Assembly (NCBI RefSeq): GCF_014200755.1 | Contig: NZ_JACHCM010000007.1 | Coordinates: 1-64,000, forward strand | Direction of reading: 5' to 3' | DNA: 64,000 nucleotides | From: Rhodanobacter sp. ANJX3 | GTDB taxonomy: Bacteria; Pseudomonadota; Gammaproteobacteria; Xanthomonadales; Rhodanobacteraceae | In this document: positions 44,722-53,964 of the stretch, piece after piece | How positions within the stretch are numbered: the first letter of the stretch is position 1 | How the letters are laid out: each line of letters begins with the position of its first letter | Program-made: the position numbers and the translations under genes | The notes under the pieces: generated by a model | The model's database searches: none | The model's input: the letters and a program-made list of their open reading frames with translations, nothing else | Told to the model about the DNA's origin: nothing

Positions 44722-46026
44722 ATGTTCGCGTACTACTTTGAACTCGGCCTGCGCAGCCTTCGACGTAGCCCAGTGCTCACGGGCTTGATGATCATCACGA
44801 TCGCGTTCGGCGTAGCGGCGTCGATGACCATGTATTCGGTATTTCGCGCGGTTTCGAACAATCCGATCCCGCAGAAATCGTCGCAGCTGTACGCGGTGCA
44901 GATCGACAATTTCGGGCCCCGGAACAATCAGCACGGCGAGCCGCCGGACGAGCTGGACTATATCGACGCGATGGCGCTGTTGAAGGCGCACAAGGCATTG
45001 CGGCAGGCGGCGCTGTACCCGGTAAAACTTTCGGTGATATCGGACGATGCAAGCCAGTTGCCGATCAGGCCGGCGACCTATGCGGTCTCCAACAACGCTT
45101 TTGCGATGTTCGATATTCCGTTTTTGTATGGCGGCGGCTGGGGCGCGGCGGAGGACGACAATCGGGCATCGGTGGTGGTCATCGGTCGGGCGCTCAACGA
45201 TCGGCTGTTCCACGGCGCGAACAGCGTCGGTCGTGAGATCAATTTGAGCGGGCACAACTACCGCATCGTTGGCGTCATGGACAGCTGGGATCCAAAACCG
45301 CTGTTCTTCGATCTGGCCAGCAACGGCGGCTTTGCCGATGCGATCGAGCTGTTTATTCCCATGAGCCGCGCCGTCGATTTGCAGCTCATTACCACGGGCA
45401 GCACAGACTGCGTCGATGAGAATTACGGTACCGGCTGGGATGCGTTTCTGCGCTCCGGCTGCAGCTGGGTCGTTTACTGGGCCGAACTGCCGAACAAGGC
45501 GGATGCCGATGCCTACCGCCAGTATTTGCATGATTATGCCGCCGAACAGCAGCGCGTAGGTCGGTATGCCTGGGCTCCCAACGTACGTCTGCGCGATGTG
45601 GCGCAATGGCTGGACTACGAGCACGTCGTACCGCCGGAAAGCAAGCTCTCGTTCTATCTGTCGCTCGGCTTTCTGGCCATTTGCCTGGTCAACACGGTTG
45701 GGCTGTTGCTGGCCAAATTCATGCGTCGCGCCGCGGAAATCGGCGTGCGCCGAGCGCTGGGCGCGTCGCGTCGAACGGTGTACGCGCAGTTTCTGATGGA
45801 GGGGGCGACGATTGGTCTGGCCGGCGGCGTGCTGGGCTTGCTGCTCACGGGAGTCGGGGTATGGAGCGTCGGTCTGATCTTCGATGCGCAAATTGCGCGT
45901 CTGGCCACGCTCGACGTTTCGCTGGTGGCGTTGACCTTGCTAGTCGCCGTGCTGGCGGCGCTGCTGGCGGCGTTCTATCCCACTTGGCGGGCCGCGCAGG
46001 TGGCAGCTGAAGTCCAACTGAGGTGA
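44722..46026 (+). CDS. FtsX/MacB-type permease, A subunit of pair 1
   Basis: 434 residues. TM1 lies at about 18-41, a MacB-type periplasmic domain at about 45-305, and TM2-TM4 at about 309-330, 355-380 and 398-420. The coupling segment MRRAAEIGVRRALGASRR after TM2 contacts the ATPase. Periplasmic cysteines C230 and C247 (16 residues between) are followed by S-W-V, the element shared by all A subunits. The C-terminus is atypical: ...AEVQLR instead of AWQLKSN. GGAGG precedes ATG 44722. It opens the array directly after the TolC gene and overlaps B1. With no ATPase domain of its own it depends on the ATPase at 42529. Confidence 0.92.
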   Translation: MFAYYFELGLRSLRRSPVLTGLMIITIAFGVAASMTMYSVFRAVSNNPIPQKSSQLYAVQIDNFGPRNNQHGEPPDELDYIDAMALLKAHKALRQAALYPVKLSVISDDASQLPIRPATYAVSNNAFAMFDIPFLYGGGWGAAEDDNRASVVVIGRALNDRLFHGANSVGREINLSGHNYRIVGVMDSWDPKPLFFDLASNGGFADAIELFIPMSRAVDLQLITTGSTDCVDENYGTGWDAFLRSGCSWVVYWAELPNKADADAYRQYLHDYAAEQQRVGRYAWAPNVRLRDVAQWLDYEHVVPPESKLSFYLSLGFLAICLVNTVGLLLAKFMRRAAEIGVRRALGASRRTVYAQFLMEGATIGLAGGVLGLLLTGVGVWSVGLIFDAQIARLATLDVSLVALTLLVAVLAALLAAFYPTWRAAQVAAEVQLR

Positions 46027-47276
46027 TGCTCGTGCTGCAGATCAAGCCAGTTCTCGCTGCACTCAAACGACACAAGGCCGGTACCTTGCTGATCGGTTTG
46101 CAGATCGCTCTGACGCTGGCGATTGTCTGCAACGCGCTCTTCATTATCCAGCAGCGACTGACGCATCTCTCGCGAACCACGGGGATCGTCGAAAGCGATT
46201 TGCTGACCGTCGGCAGCGAATGGACCAGCGCCAGCGGAGCAGCGGTAGAGCCGCTCGTTCATGCGGATCTGCAGACGTTGCGCGAGCTGCCCGGTGTACA
46301 GGACGTCGGGGTGAGCTATGGCTATCCCCTGCGCGGCGGCGGCTGGAACTCCGGCGTAACGATCAAGCCCGACGCCAAGCAGCCCGTCGCCGTGACTTGG
46401 CGATTCTTTGCCGACGACCACGTGCTGACGGTATTGGGCGCAAAACTGATTGCCGGACGCAATTTTCGGGCGGATGAAATTCGCGCGATGGACTCGCACA
46501 ACCTGGCGGCACCGGCGCAGCTGATCATCACCAAGGCGCTCGCCGAGAAGGTTTATCCGAATCAGTCGGCCCTGGGCAAGCCGCTCTACATCGGCGGCGC
46601 CACAGCGCCCAGCACGATTATCGGCATCATGGATCATCTCCAAGGGGGCTCGGCGAGCAGCTGGTCCGATGCCATATCAGACTATGTCGTGCTCGAGCCC
46701 AAACTGCTCACCGATAAATCGAATGCCTACCTGATTCGCACCCGGCCAGGCCAGCTGGGCGCCGTAGCCAACGTCGCGCGAGACACACTCTTCAAGGCCA
46801 ATCGTCTGCGCATCATCCCCAACGGGGAAGGTGAGGGCGGTGGCGTGCGCAGCTTCGCCCAGGTGCGCGAGCAGGCTTACAAAAACGACCGTGGCATGGC
46901 GATCATCATGAGTGCGATCTGTGCCGTGCTGTTGATCATCACGGCCGCAGGAATCGTGGGACTCACCAGCTTCTGGGTCAGCCAACGGCGCAGGCAGATC
47001 GGCGTACGCCGTGCGCTGGGCGCTACGCGCCACGACATCCTCGGCTATTTCCTGACGGAAAACTTTTTGATCAGTCTCGCTGGCGTGCTGACGGGCATCG
47101 TGCTTGCGCTGGGCCTGAGCCTGTGGCTGGTCGCGCATTTCGAAACGCGGCGTCTCCCCCTGCCGTTCCTACTGATTGGCGTCGCACTGCTGCTGCTTCT
47201 TGGTCAGGCCGCGACGCTCGCACCCGCACTGCGCGCGTCGCGCGTGTCCCCCGTCGAAGCGACGCGTGCGGCATGA
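46026..47276 (+). CDS. FtsX/MacB-type permease, B subunit of pair 1
   Basis: 416 residues from ATG 46026, one base overlapping the A1 stop; GTG 46023 and GTG 46032 are alternatives. The B signature is clear: QIKPVLAALKRHKAG at the start, TM1 with LQIALTLAIVCNALFII, AAGIVGLTSFWVSQRRRQ after TM2, IGVRRALGATRHDILGYF, and the C-terminal ALRASRVSPVEATRAA. The periplasmic domain (about 45-280) has the Y-x-N-Q-S-A-L-G-K strand of MacB proteins but not the cysteine pair of the A subunits. It is expected to form a heterodimer with A1. Confidence 0.92.
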   Translation: MLVLQIKPVLAALKRHKAGTLLIGLQIALTLAIVCNALFIIQQRLTHLSRTTGIVESDLLTVGSEWTSASGAAVEPLVHADLQTLRELPGVQDVGVSYGYPLRGGGWNSGVTIKPDAKQPVAVTWRFFADDHVLTVLGAKLIAGRNFRADEIRAMDSHNLAAPAQLIITKALAEKVYPNQSALGKPLYIGGATAPSTIIGIMDHLQGGSASSWSDAISDYVVLEPKLLTDKSNAYLIRTRPGQLGAVANVARDTLFKANRLRIIPNGEGEGGGVRSFAQVREQAYKNDRGMAIIMSAICAVLLIITAAGIVGLTSFWVSQRRRQIGVRRALGATRHDILGYFLTENFLISLAGVLTGIVLALGLSLWLVAHFETRRLPLPFLLIGVALLLLLGQAATLAPALRASRVSPVEATRAA

Positions 47277-47290
47277 CGGAGGCCTGCTAA

Positions 47291-48601
47291 ATGTTCGCCT
47301 ATTACTTTGAACTCGGCCTGCGCAGCCTGCGGCGCAATCCGGCGCTCACCGCGCTGATGGTGATGGCGATCGGTTTCGGCGTCGCGGCGTCAATGATTAC
47401 TTTCTCGGTATTTCGCGCCGTGTCCGGCAATCCCATTCCGCAAAAGTCCGCGCAGTTGTTCACGCCGCAGTTAGACGGCTGGGGGCCACAGCAGAATCTG
47501 AAGGGCGAGCCGCCCGACGCGCTGAGCTATACCGATGCCATAGCGCTGATGCGCGCGCACGAGGCAAGCCGGCAGACCCTGTTGTATGCGGTGCATGTGT
47601 CGGTCATGCCAGGCGGTAGCCGCAGCTTGCCTGTCGGCGCGAACGGTTACGCCGTGTATGGCGACTTTTTTCCGATGTTCGAAGTGCCGTTTCGCTACGG
47701 CAGTGGCTGGAGTGCGGCCGATGACGACGGACGCGCCGCGGTTGTCGTGCTCAGCGAGGCGTTCAACCAGAAAATGTTTGGCGACACGGACAGCGTCGGC
47801 CGCGAGATCACGTTGAACGGACACGATTACCGGATTGTTGGTGTGGCAAGGCACTGGAATCCGCAGCCGCGCTTCTTTGCGGCTTTCGATAACGACAATT
47901 TCGACGAGTCTTCGGATTTCTATGTGCCGTTTACCCGTGCGCTGGACGTGCAGATCGATACCTACGGCAGAAACAGCTGCCGGGGAAATGTCGATTTTAA
48001 GACGCGGGACGCGTGGCTGCGTAGCAGCTGCGTCTGGGTAATGCCCTGGGTGGAGCTGGACAGCGCCGCGGATGCGTCGCGCTATAAGCAATTTCTCGAA
48101 CGGTATGCCGCCGACCAGCAACGTGCCGGACGCTTCGGTTGGGCACCTAATGTGCGCCTGCGCGACGTGGTTCAGTGGCTCGAGTACCGGAAAGTGGTGC
48201 CGCCTGAAACGCGCATATCACTGTTGGTCGCACTCGGATTCTTTGTCATCTGCATGGTCAACACCATCGGCTTGCTGCTGGCCAAGTTCATGCGTCGCGC
48301 CGGGGAAATTGGCGTGCGTCGCGCGCTTGGCGCGGCGCGCAGCGAAATGTACAAACAATTTTTGATCGAAGCGGGAACCGTGGGACTGGCCGGCGGAGTG
48401 TTGGGGTTGGCGCTGACTGCTTTGGGAATGCTCGGCATCGGACACTTGTTCCAGCCGCAGATCGCGCGACTGGCGCATCTCGATGTTTCTCTCATGGCGA
48501 TGACATTGCTCACGGCGATAGTCGCTACGGTGTTGGCGGCGCTTTATCCGACCTGGCGCGCGGCTCATGTGCAACCGGCCTGGCAGCTGAAATCGAACTG
48601 A
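47291..48601 (+). CDS. FtsX/MacB-type permease, A subunit of pair 2
   Basis: 436 residues, closest to A1 (same MFAYYFELGLRSLRR start, VFRAVSGNPIPQKSAQLF). It keeps four transmembrane helices, the coupling segment MRRAGEIGVRRALGAARS and the C-terminal VQPAWQLKSN. The periplasmic loop is NSCRGNVDF...LRSSCVWV with 16 residues between the cysteines. It begins only 14 nt after B1, so pairs 1 and 2 share one message. The periplasmic part differs from A1 mainly around residues 50-130 and in the cysteine loop. Confidence 0.92.
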   Translation: MFAYYFELGLRSLRRNPALTALMVMAIGFGVAASMITFSVFRAVSGNPIPQKSAQLFTPQLDGWGPQQNLKGEPPDALSYTDAIALMRAHEASRQTLLYAVHVSVMPGGSRSLPVGANGYAVYGDFFPMFEVPFRYGSGWSAADDDGRAAVVVLSEAFNQKMFGDTDSVGREITLNGHDYRIVGVARHWNPQPRFFAAFDNDNFDESSDFYVPFTRALDVQIDTYGRNSCRGNVDFKTRDAWLRSSCVWVMPWVELDSAADASRYKQFLERYAADQQRAGRFGWAPNVRLRDVVQWLEYRKVVPPETRISLLVALGFFVICMVNTIGLLLAKFMRRAGEIGVRRALGAARSEMYKQFLIEAGTVGLAGGVLGLALTALGMLGIGHLFQPQIARLAHLDVSLMAMTLLTAIVATVLAALYPTWRAAHVQPAWQLKSN

Positions 48602-48613
48602 GTGGCCGCCCAT

Positions 48614-49846
48614 ATGCAGATCAAACCCATCCTCTCCGCCATGCGCCAGCACAAGGCTGGTGTCATCTTGATTGCCTTGCAGATCGCGCTGACTCTGGCG
48701 ATCGTCTGCAATGCGCTGTTCATCATCCAGCAGCGACTGGAACACCTTTCCGAGCCTTCCGGCATCGATGAAGCCAATGTGTTCGTGATCTCCAATCAGT
48801 GGGCGAGCCAGTCGACCGATCAGGAGACAGACGCAAAGATACAGGCCGACATGGCGGCATTGCGACGGTTGCCGAGCGTGCGTGACGCGTCACCGAGCGA
48901 CTCGTATCCGTTGCGTGGCAGTGGTTGGGACGACTACATCATGTTGACGCCCGAGCAGACTGAAAAAACTACCGATGCGGATGTCTATCTGGGTGACGAA
49001 CATCTGCTCGATGCGCTGGGCATAAAACTGATCGCGGGGCGAAATTTCCGCGTCGACGAAGTAGGCCGAATCGGCTCACGTCAAAACATGGCTTCTCCGG
49101 TTGTCATCGTCACCAAGGCGCTGGCTGACCGGCTGTATCCGGATGGCTCGGCATTGGGCAAGTCGTTCTACGAGATGAGTAAGACGCCAAGCACCATCAT
49201 TGGCATTGTCGATCGCCTGCAAAACCAGAGTGTTGATACGTGGAAGACGGCATACGCCTACCAGTCGGTTTTGCGACCGCTGCGGCAGGATAACGCCGAT
49301 GGCTTGTACTACATCGTGCGCGCTAAGCCCGGCCAGCTGGCCGACGCCATGCGCGAAGTGCCCAAGGCGCTGTATGCGCAGAATCGGATGCGCATCCTCG
49401 ATCCTAAGGATGGCGAACTGAGCTTTGCAGAGGTGCGTAAACGTGCCTACGATACTGACCGCGGCATGGCGGTACTGATGGGCATCATCTGCGTGGTCTT
49501 GCTGGCCATCACCGCCGCAGGCATCGTGGGACTGACCAGCTTCTGGGTCGGCCAACGTCGCCGACAGATCGGCGTGCGGCGTGCGCTTGGCGCCACGCGT
49601 CGAGACATCCTCGACTATTTCCTCACTGAAAATTTTCTGATCAGTGTCGGCGGGTTGGCCGTCGGCCTAGTAATCGCCTTCGGCATCAATTTCTGGATGA
49701 TCGCCCGGTTTGAAATGGCGCGTCTGTCGCTGAGCTATGTGCTGATCGGTGTGGTCGTGCTCCTTCTGCTCGGGCAGTTCGCCACGCTGGCGCCGGCGCT
49801 TCGCGCCTCTCGCGTGTCTCCAGTGGAGGCAACCCGTTCGGTATGA
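48614..49846 (+). CDS. FtsX/MacB-type permease, B subunit of pair 2
   Basis: 410 residues from ATG 48614 (MQIKPILSAMRQHKAG), chosen to match the other B subunits; a GTG at 48602 gives four extra residues. It shows TM1 with LQIALTLAIVCNALFII, AAGIVGLTSFWVGQRRRQIG, RRALGATRRDILDYF and C-terminal ALRASRVSPVEATRSV. It is most similar to B1. The periplasmic domain holds the LYPDGSALGKSF strand, with no cysteine pair. It lies 12 nt behind A2 and presumably pairs with it. Confidence 0.92.
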   Translation: MQIKPILSAMRQHKAGVILIALQIALTLAIVCNALFIIQQRLEHLSEPSGIDEANVFVISNQWASQSTDQETDAKIQADMAALRRLPSVRDASPSDSYPLRGSGWDDYIMLTPEQTEKTTDADVYLGDEHLLDALGIKLIAGRNFRVDEVGRIGSRQNMASPVVIVTKALADRLYPDGSALGKSFYEMSKTPSTIIGIVDRLQNQSVDTWKTAYAYQSVLRPLRQDNADGLYYIVRAKPGQLADAMREVPKALYAQNRMRILDPKDGELSFAEVRKRAYDTDRGMAVLMGIICVVLLAITAAGIVGLTSFWVGQRRRQIGVRRALGATRRDILDYFLTENFLISVGGLAVGLVIAFGINFWMIARFEMARLSLSYVLIGVVVLLLLGQFATLAPALRASRVSPVEATRSV

Positions 49847-49909
49847 ACATTTCCGCATTTCGCACTATCGACCTTGCAGGTCTGAAGGCATCGCATTCTG
49901 GAGTTACCC

Positions 49910-51226
49910 ATGTTTAGTTATTACCTCGAGCTGGCGCTGCGCAGTCTGAAGCGCAGCCCCGGGCTCACTTTGTTGATGGTGCTGGCGATCGGCTTTGGCG
50001 TGTCGGCGTCGATGACGACGTATTCGGTGTTTCGGGCGGTATCGGGTGACCCCATTCCTTGGAAGTCGTCGCAGTTGTTTGTGCCCCAGATCGATATGTG
50101 GGGTCCCGATGGCCGTAGTGCGGACGGCGAACCGCCGAACGCGTTGGACTATGTCGATGCGGTGGCGCTGATGCGCGATCACCGGGCCAAGCTGCAGTCC
50201 GCCAGCTATCGCATCGCGCCGCCGGTGCAGGTGCCCGGTTCGCGTCGCCACCCGATCAGCGTTTCCGGGCACGCGGTGTACAGCGAGTTTTTCCCGATGC
50301 TGGATGTGCCCTTTCAGTACGGCAGCGGCTGGGCGGTGGACGCCGACACGAATCAGGCGGCCGTCGTGGTGATTAGCGGCAAACTCAACCAGGAAATGTT
50401 CGACGGCAAGAACAGCGTGGGCAAGACATTGGATATCCACGGCAAGGATTATCAGGTTGTCGGCGTGCTGGCCAAGTGGGATCCGCAGCCGCGTTTCTAC
50501 GATGTAGTGGATACCGGGGGGTTCGATACCAATTCGGACGACGTGTTCATCCCCTTTACCCGTGCGATTGCCGTGAATCTAAGCAACGCGGGCAATACCT
50601 CGTGCAACAGCAATCCGGCCGAGCCGGGTTTCGTCGGCATGCAGCGGTCGACCTGCACATGGATCGAGTACATGGCCGAGCTGGATAGCGCGGCTGCCGT
50701 ACAGAAGTACCGCGATTACTTGAATGGCTATGCGCTGGCGCAGAAAAACGCCGGTCGCTTCAACTGGTCGCCGAACAATCGGCTGCGTGACGTGCCGGCT
50801 TTCCTCGACAGCCAGCACGTGGTGCCTAGCGATACCAAGGTGTCGCTGATGGTGGCGCTAGGCCTGCTGATCGTCTGCCTGGTCAATACCGTGGGTTTGT
50901 TGCTGGCCAAGTTTCTTCGCCGCAGCAGCGAGATCGGCGTGCGCCGCGCGCTGGGTGCGCCGCAGGCGGCAATCTACGCGCAGTTTCTTACCGAGGCCGG
51001 CATCGTCGGCCTGGCCGGCGGTGTAGTGGGTTTGGTATTCACCGGGGTGGGCGTATTTAGCGTCGGCCTGGTGCTGCCCAAGGACATCGCTGCGCTGGCC
51101 CACGTCAACTTTTCTCTACTGCTGCTGACCCTGGTCATTGCGGTGGTTTCGGCGGTACTCGCCGGCCTGTACCCAACTTTCCGTGCATCGCGCGTGCAAC
51201 CCGCGTGGCAGCTGAAAAGCAATTGA
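49910..51226 (+). CDS. FtsX/MacB-type permease, A subunit of pair 3
   Basis: 438 residues. The start MFSYYLELALRSLKRSPGL, the DPIPWKSSQLFVPQIDMWGP segment and the C-terminal VQPAWQLKSN are nearly the same as in A4; these two are the closest A paralogues in the window. The cysteine loop is TSCNSNPAEP...QRSTCTWI, 16 residues between. The coupling segment reads LRRSSEIGVRRALGAPQA. A 63-nt gap without a palindromic element separates it from B2. Confidence 0.92.
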   Translation: MFSYYLELALRSLKRSPGLTLLMVLAIGFGVSASMTTYSVFRAVSGDPIPWKSSQLFVPQIDMWGPDGRSADGEPPNALDYVDAVALMRDHRAKLQSASYRIAPPVQVPGSRRHPISVSGHAVYSEFFPMLDVPFQYGSGWAVDADTNQAAVVVISGKLNQEMFDGKNSVGKTLDIHGKDYQVVGVLAKWDPQPRFYDVVDTGGFDTNSDDVFIPFTRAIAVNLSNAGNTSCNSNPAEPGFVGMQRSTCTWIEYMAELDSAAAVQKYRDYLNGYALAQKNAGRFNWSPNNRLRDVPAFLDSQHVVPSDTKVSLMVALGLLIVCLVNTVGLLLAKFLRRSSEIGVRRALGAPQAAIYAQFLTEAGIVGLAGGVVGLVFTGVGVFSVGLVLPKDIAALAHVNFSLLLLTLVIAVVSAVLAGLYPTFRASRVQPAWQLKSN

Positions 51227-51238
51227 GGAATACGATAT

Positions 51239-52483
51239 ATGAACGCGCATCCGATCCTCGCTGCACTGCGCCGCCACAAGGCTGGCGTCATTCTTATCGC
51301 CCTGCAGATTGCGCTGACCCTGGCGATTGTTTGCAATGCGATCTTCATCATCGGCCAACGCATCGATCGGGTGAATCGCCCCACCGGCATCGACGAGGCA
51401 AATCTGTTTGTCGTCTCCCAGCAGTGGGTCGGTACGCCCGAGAGCGGCGCGCCGGGTGCGGTCGACACCATCGATTCACTGGTGCGCGCCGACCTCGATA
51501 CCTTGCGCCGCTTGCCGGGTGTGGAGTCTGTAGCGCCGGTCAATTCGGTACCGCTGTTCGGCAGTTCGCATGTCAATGGCATCACGCTGACGCCCGACCA
51601 GAAAAACTCGACGCTTTCGGCGACAATTTACGAGGGTGACGACAAGCTGATGAGCACGCTCGGCGTGCAGCTCATCGCCGGGCGAGCGTTCACTGCGGCA
51701 GATGTGCTTCGCATGGACTTCCACGACGACACGTTGCCGCCATCGGTGATCGTGAGCCAGGCCGCGGCCGAAAAACTCTTTCCGAACCAGAGTGCCATCG
51801 GCAAAACGATCTACAGCGATAGCAAGCCCACCACGATCGTCGGTGAGGTCAAGCTGCTGGAGTCATCCATGGCGGAAAGCTTCGCCAAGGATTCGGACTA
51901 CTACACGATTATCGAGCCCGTTCGTCAGGTAGGCGACAACTCGCGGTACGTGGTGAAGACCCGACCGGGCCAGCAGGCAGCCGCGATGGCGGCTACGCGT
52001 GATGCGCTTTTTGCTGCCAACCCGCAGCGGGTGATCGACTCGGAGCGGGGCATCCTCAGCTTTGCGCAGATACGTTACGCCGCCTATCGCGCCGACCGCG
52101 GCATGGCGATCCTGATGGCCGTGGTCTGCCTGATCATGCTCTGCGTGACGGCCGCAGGCATTGTTGGCCTGACCAGTTTCTGGGTCGGCCAGCGGCATCG
52201 TCAGATCGGCGTGCGTCGCGCGCTCGGTGCACGCAAGAGCGACATCCTGCACTACTTTCAGATCGAGAACCTGATGATCGCCGGCGGCGGCGTGGTCGTC
52301 GGCGTGGTGTTGGCCGTCGGGCTCAACCTCTGGCTGATGAGCCAGTACGAAATGCCGCGAATGCCGGTGATGTATGTATTGATCGGCATGGTTGCGCTGC
52401 TGGCACTCGGCCAGGCCGCGGTGTTCGTACCCGCACGTCGTGCCTCGCGCGTGTCGCCGATCGAAGCGACGAGGGCGGCATGA
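51239..52483 (+). CDS. FtsX/MacB-type permease, B subunit of pair 3
   Basis: 414 residues, start MNAHPILAALRRHKAG. It is closest to B4: both read QRHRQIGVRRALGARK followed by DILHYFQIENLMIAG, and FVPARRAS-x-VSPIEATRA at the C-terminus. TM1 carries LQIALTLAIVCNAIFIIGQR. The periplasmic domain includes LFPNQSAIGKTIY. It lies 12 nt after A3 and is the presumed partner. The spacer after it carries a heptad-repeat element. Confidence 0.92.
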   Translation: MNAHPILAALRRHKAGVILIALQIALTLAIVCNAIFIIGQRIDRVNRPTGIDEANLFVVSQQWVGTPESGAPGAVDTIDSLVRADLDTLRRLPGVESVAPVNSVPLFGSSHVNGITLTPDQKNSTLSATIYEGDDKLMSTLGVQLIAGRAFTAADVLRMDFHDDTLPPSVIVSQAAAEKLFPNQSAIGKTIYSDSKPTTIVGEVKLLESSMAESFAKDSDYYTIIEPVRQVGDNSRYVVKTRPGQQAAAMAATRDALFAANPQRVIDSERGILSFAQIRYAAYRADRGMAILMAVVCLIMLCVTAAGIVGLTSFWVGQRHRQIGVRRALGARKSDILHYFQIENLMIAGGGVVVGVVLAVGLNLWLMSQYEMPRMPVMYVLIGMVALLALGQAAVFVPARRASRVSPIEATRAA

Positions 52484-52484
52484 T

Positions 52485-52600
52485 GAAGAGCGGGGATGAG
52501 GGGCGAGCCATGAAAGGCGACGGTGGCTACGCCACGTCGCGCGACCCGCGGCTATCTCCCGAACCTGCACCCTCGCTACTCGTTTCTCGTCCCTCGCTCT
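52485..52600. repeat. Heptad-repeat spacer element between pairs 3 and 4
   Basis: The left arm GAAGAGCGGGGATGAGGGGC (from 52485) is G-rich. The right arm (52571-52600) reads as consecutive degenerate heptads CCTCGCT, ACTCGTT, TCTCGTC and CCTCGCT, complementary in type to the left arm. The 154-nt spacer holds no gene and no recognisable promoter. Confidence 0.6.
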
Positions 52601-52637
52601 GTTCGCGCCCGTACTCGCACCCCACCGGAACCTGACC

Positions 52638-53954
52638 ATGCTTACCTACTACATTGAATTGGCGGTGCGCAACCTGAAGCGCAGCCCGGGGCTTACGCTT
52701 CTGATGGTGCTGACCATCGGCTTTGGCGTGGCAGCGTCGATGACGACGTATTCCGTGTTCCGCGCGGTGTCGGGCGATCCGATTCCGTGGAAATCGTCGC
52801 AGCTGTTCGTGCCGCAGATCGATATGTGGGGGCCGACCGGGCGCGGGGCCGACGGTGAACCACCCGATGCGATGGACTACGCCGACGCCATGAAACTGAT
52901 GCGCGATCATCGCGCCAAGCTGCAGTCGGCGATGTATCAGATATCGCCGTCGATCGTGCCTGCCGACGCGGGCAAGCATCCGGTTAACACCAGTGGCCAC
53001 GCAGTATCCAGCGAGTTTTTCCCGATGCTGGATGTGCCCTTTCTCTACGGCAATGGCTGGTCGGCCGACGATGATGCCCAGCGCGCTGCGGTAGTGGTTA
53101 TCAGCAGCAAGCTCAATCAGAAGCTATTTAGGGGTGCCAACAGCGTAGGAAAAACAATCGACATCGAGGGCAAGGACTATCGTGTTGTCGGCGTGCTGAA
53201 CGACTGGAATCCGCAGCCGCGTTTCTACGACGTGGTTAACAGCGGAGGGTTCTCCACCGGGCTGGACGATGTGTTCCTGCCGTTCGATCGGGCCATCTCG
53301 TTGGGCATGGCCAATGACGGCAATACCAACTGCAACGAGATTCCGAAGGAGTCCGGCTTCGTCGGGTTGCAGCGTTCCAGCTGCGTCTGGATTGCCTTTA
53401 TGGCGGAACTGGACGATGCCGCGTCTGCCGCGGCTTATCGTCAGTACCTGGACGGCTATGCGCATCAGCAGCAGCAAAGCGGACGCTTTGCCTGGGCGCC
53501 CAACAACCGGCTGCGCAACCTGCCGGACTGGCTGGACTCCGAGCACGTGGTGCCGAGCGATACCAAGGTGTCGTTGCTGGTTGCGCTGGGCCTGCTGATG
53601 GTTTGCCTAGTCAATACGGCGGGTCTGCTGCTGGCGAAGTTCCTCAGGCGCAGCAGCGAGATCGGCGTGCGTCGCGCCTTGGGTGCGCAGCGCAACTCGA
53701 TTTACGCGCAGTTTCTCACCGAAGCGGGCATGGTCGGTATGGCCGGCGGCGTGCTCGGTTTGCTGCTGACGGGCCTAGGTGTGCTGAGCGTGGGCTGGGT
53801 ACTGCCAAAGGAGATCGCCACGCTCGCGCGGGTCGACTTTGTGTTGCTGGCGCTCACGTTGGTGATTGCGATTCTGGCGACTCTGCTCGCGGGGCTTTAT
53901 CCCACTTTCCGTGCCTCGCGTGTGCAGCCCGCCTGGCAGCTGAAATCGAACTGA
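52638..53954 (+). CDS. FtsX/MacB-type permease, A subunit of pair 4
   Basis: 438 residues, same length as A3 and very similar along TM1 (RSPGLTLLMVLTIGFGVAAS), the DPIPWKSSQLFVPQIDMWGP strand and the whole C-terminal half (LRRSSEIGVRRALGAQRN; VQPAWQLKSN). Differences cluster in periplasmic residues about 90-120 and 210-245. The cysteine loop is TNCNEIPKES...QRSSCVWI, 16 residues between. It is probably the product of the most recent pair duplication. Confidence 0.92.
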   Translation: MLTYYIELAVRNLKRSPGLTLLMVLTIGFGVAASMTTYSVFRAVSGDPIPWKSSQLFVPQIDMWGPTGRGADGEPPDAMDYADAMKLMRDHRAKLQSAMYQISPSIVPADAGKHPVNTSGHAVSSEFFPMLDVPFLYGNGWSADDDAQRAAVVVISSKLNQKLFRGANSVGKTIDIEGKDYRVVGVLNDWNPQPRFYDVVNSGGFSTGLDDVFLPFDRAISLGMANDGNTNCNEIPKESGFVGLQRSSCVWIAFMAELDDAASAAAYRQYLDGYAHQQQQSGRFAWAPNNRLRNLPDWLDSEHVVPSDTKVSLLVALGLLMVCLVNTAGLLLAKFLRRSSEIGVRRALGAQRNSIYAQFLTEAGMVGMAGGVLGLLLTGLGVLSVGWVLPKEIATLARVDFVLLALTLVIAILATLLAGLYPTFRASRVQPAWQLKSN

Positions 53955-53964
53955 GGACAACATC

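Noticed and set aside
43567..45891. 774-codon and 59378-61999 873-codon antisense frames in the exporter locus
   Set aside because: They run across several confidently assigned + strand genes and have shadow-like composition without domains.
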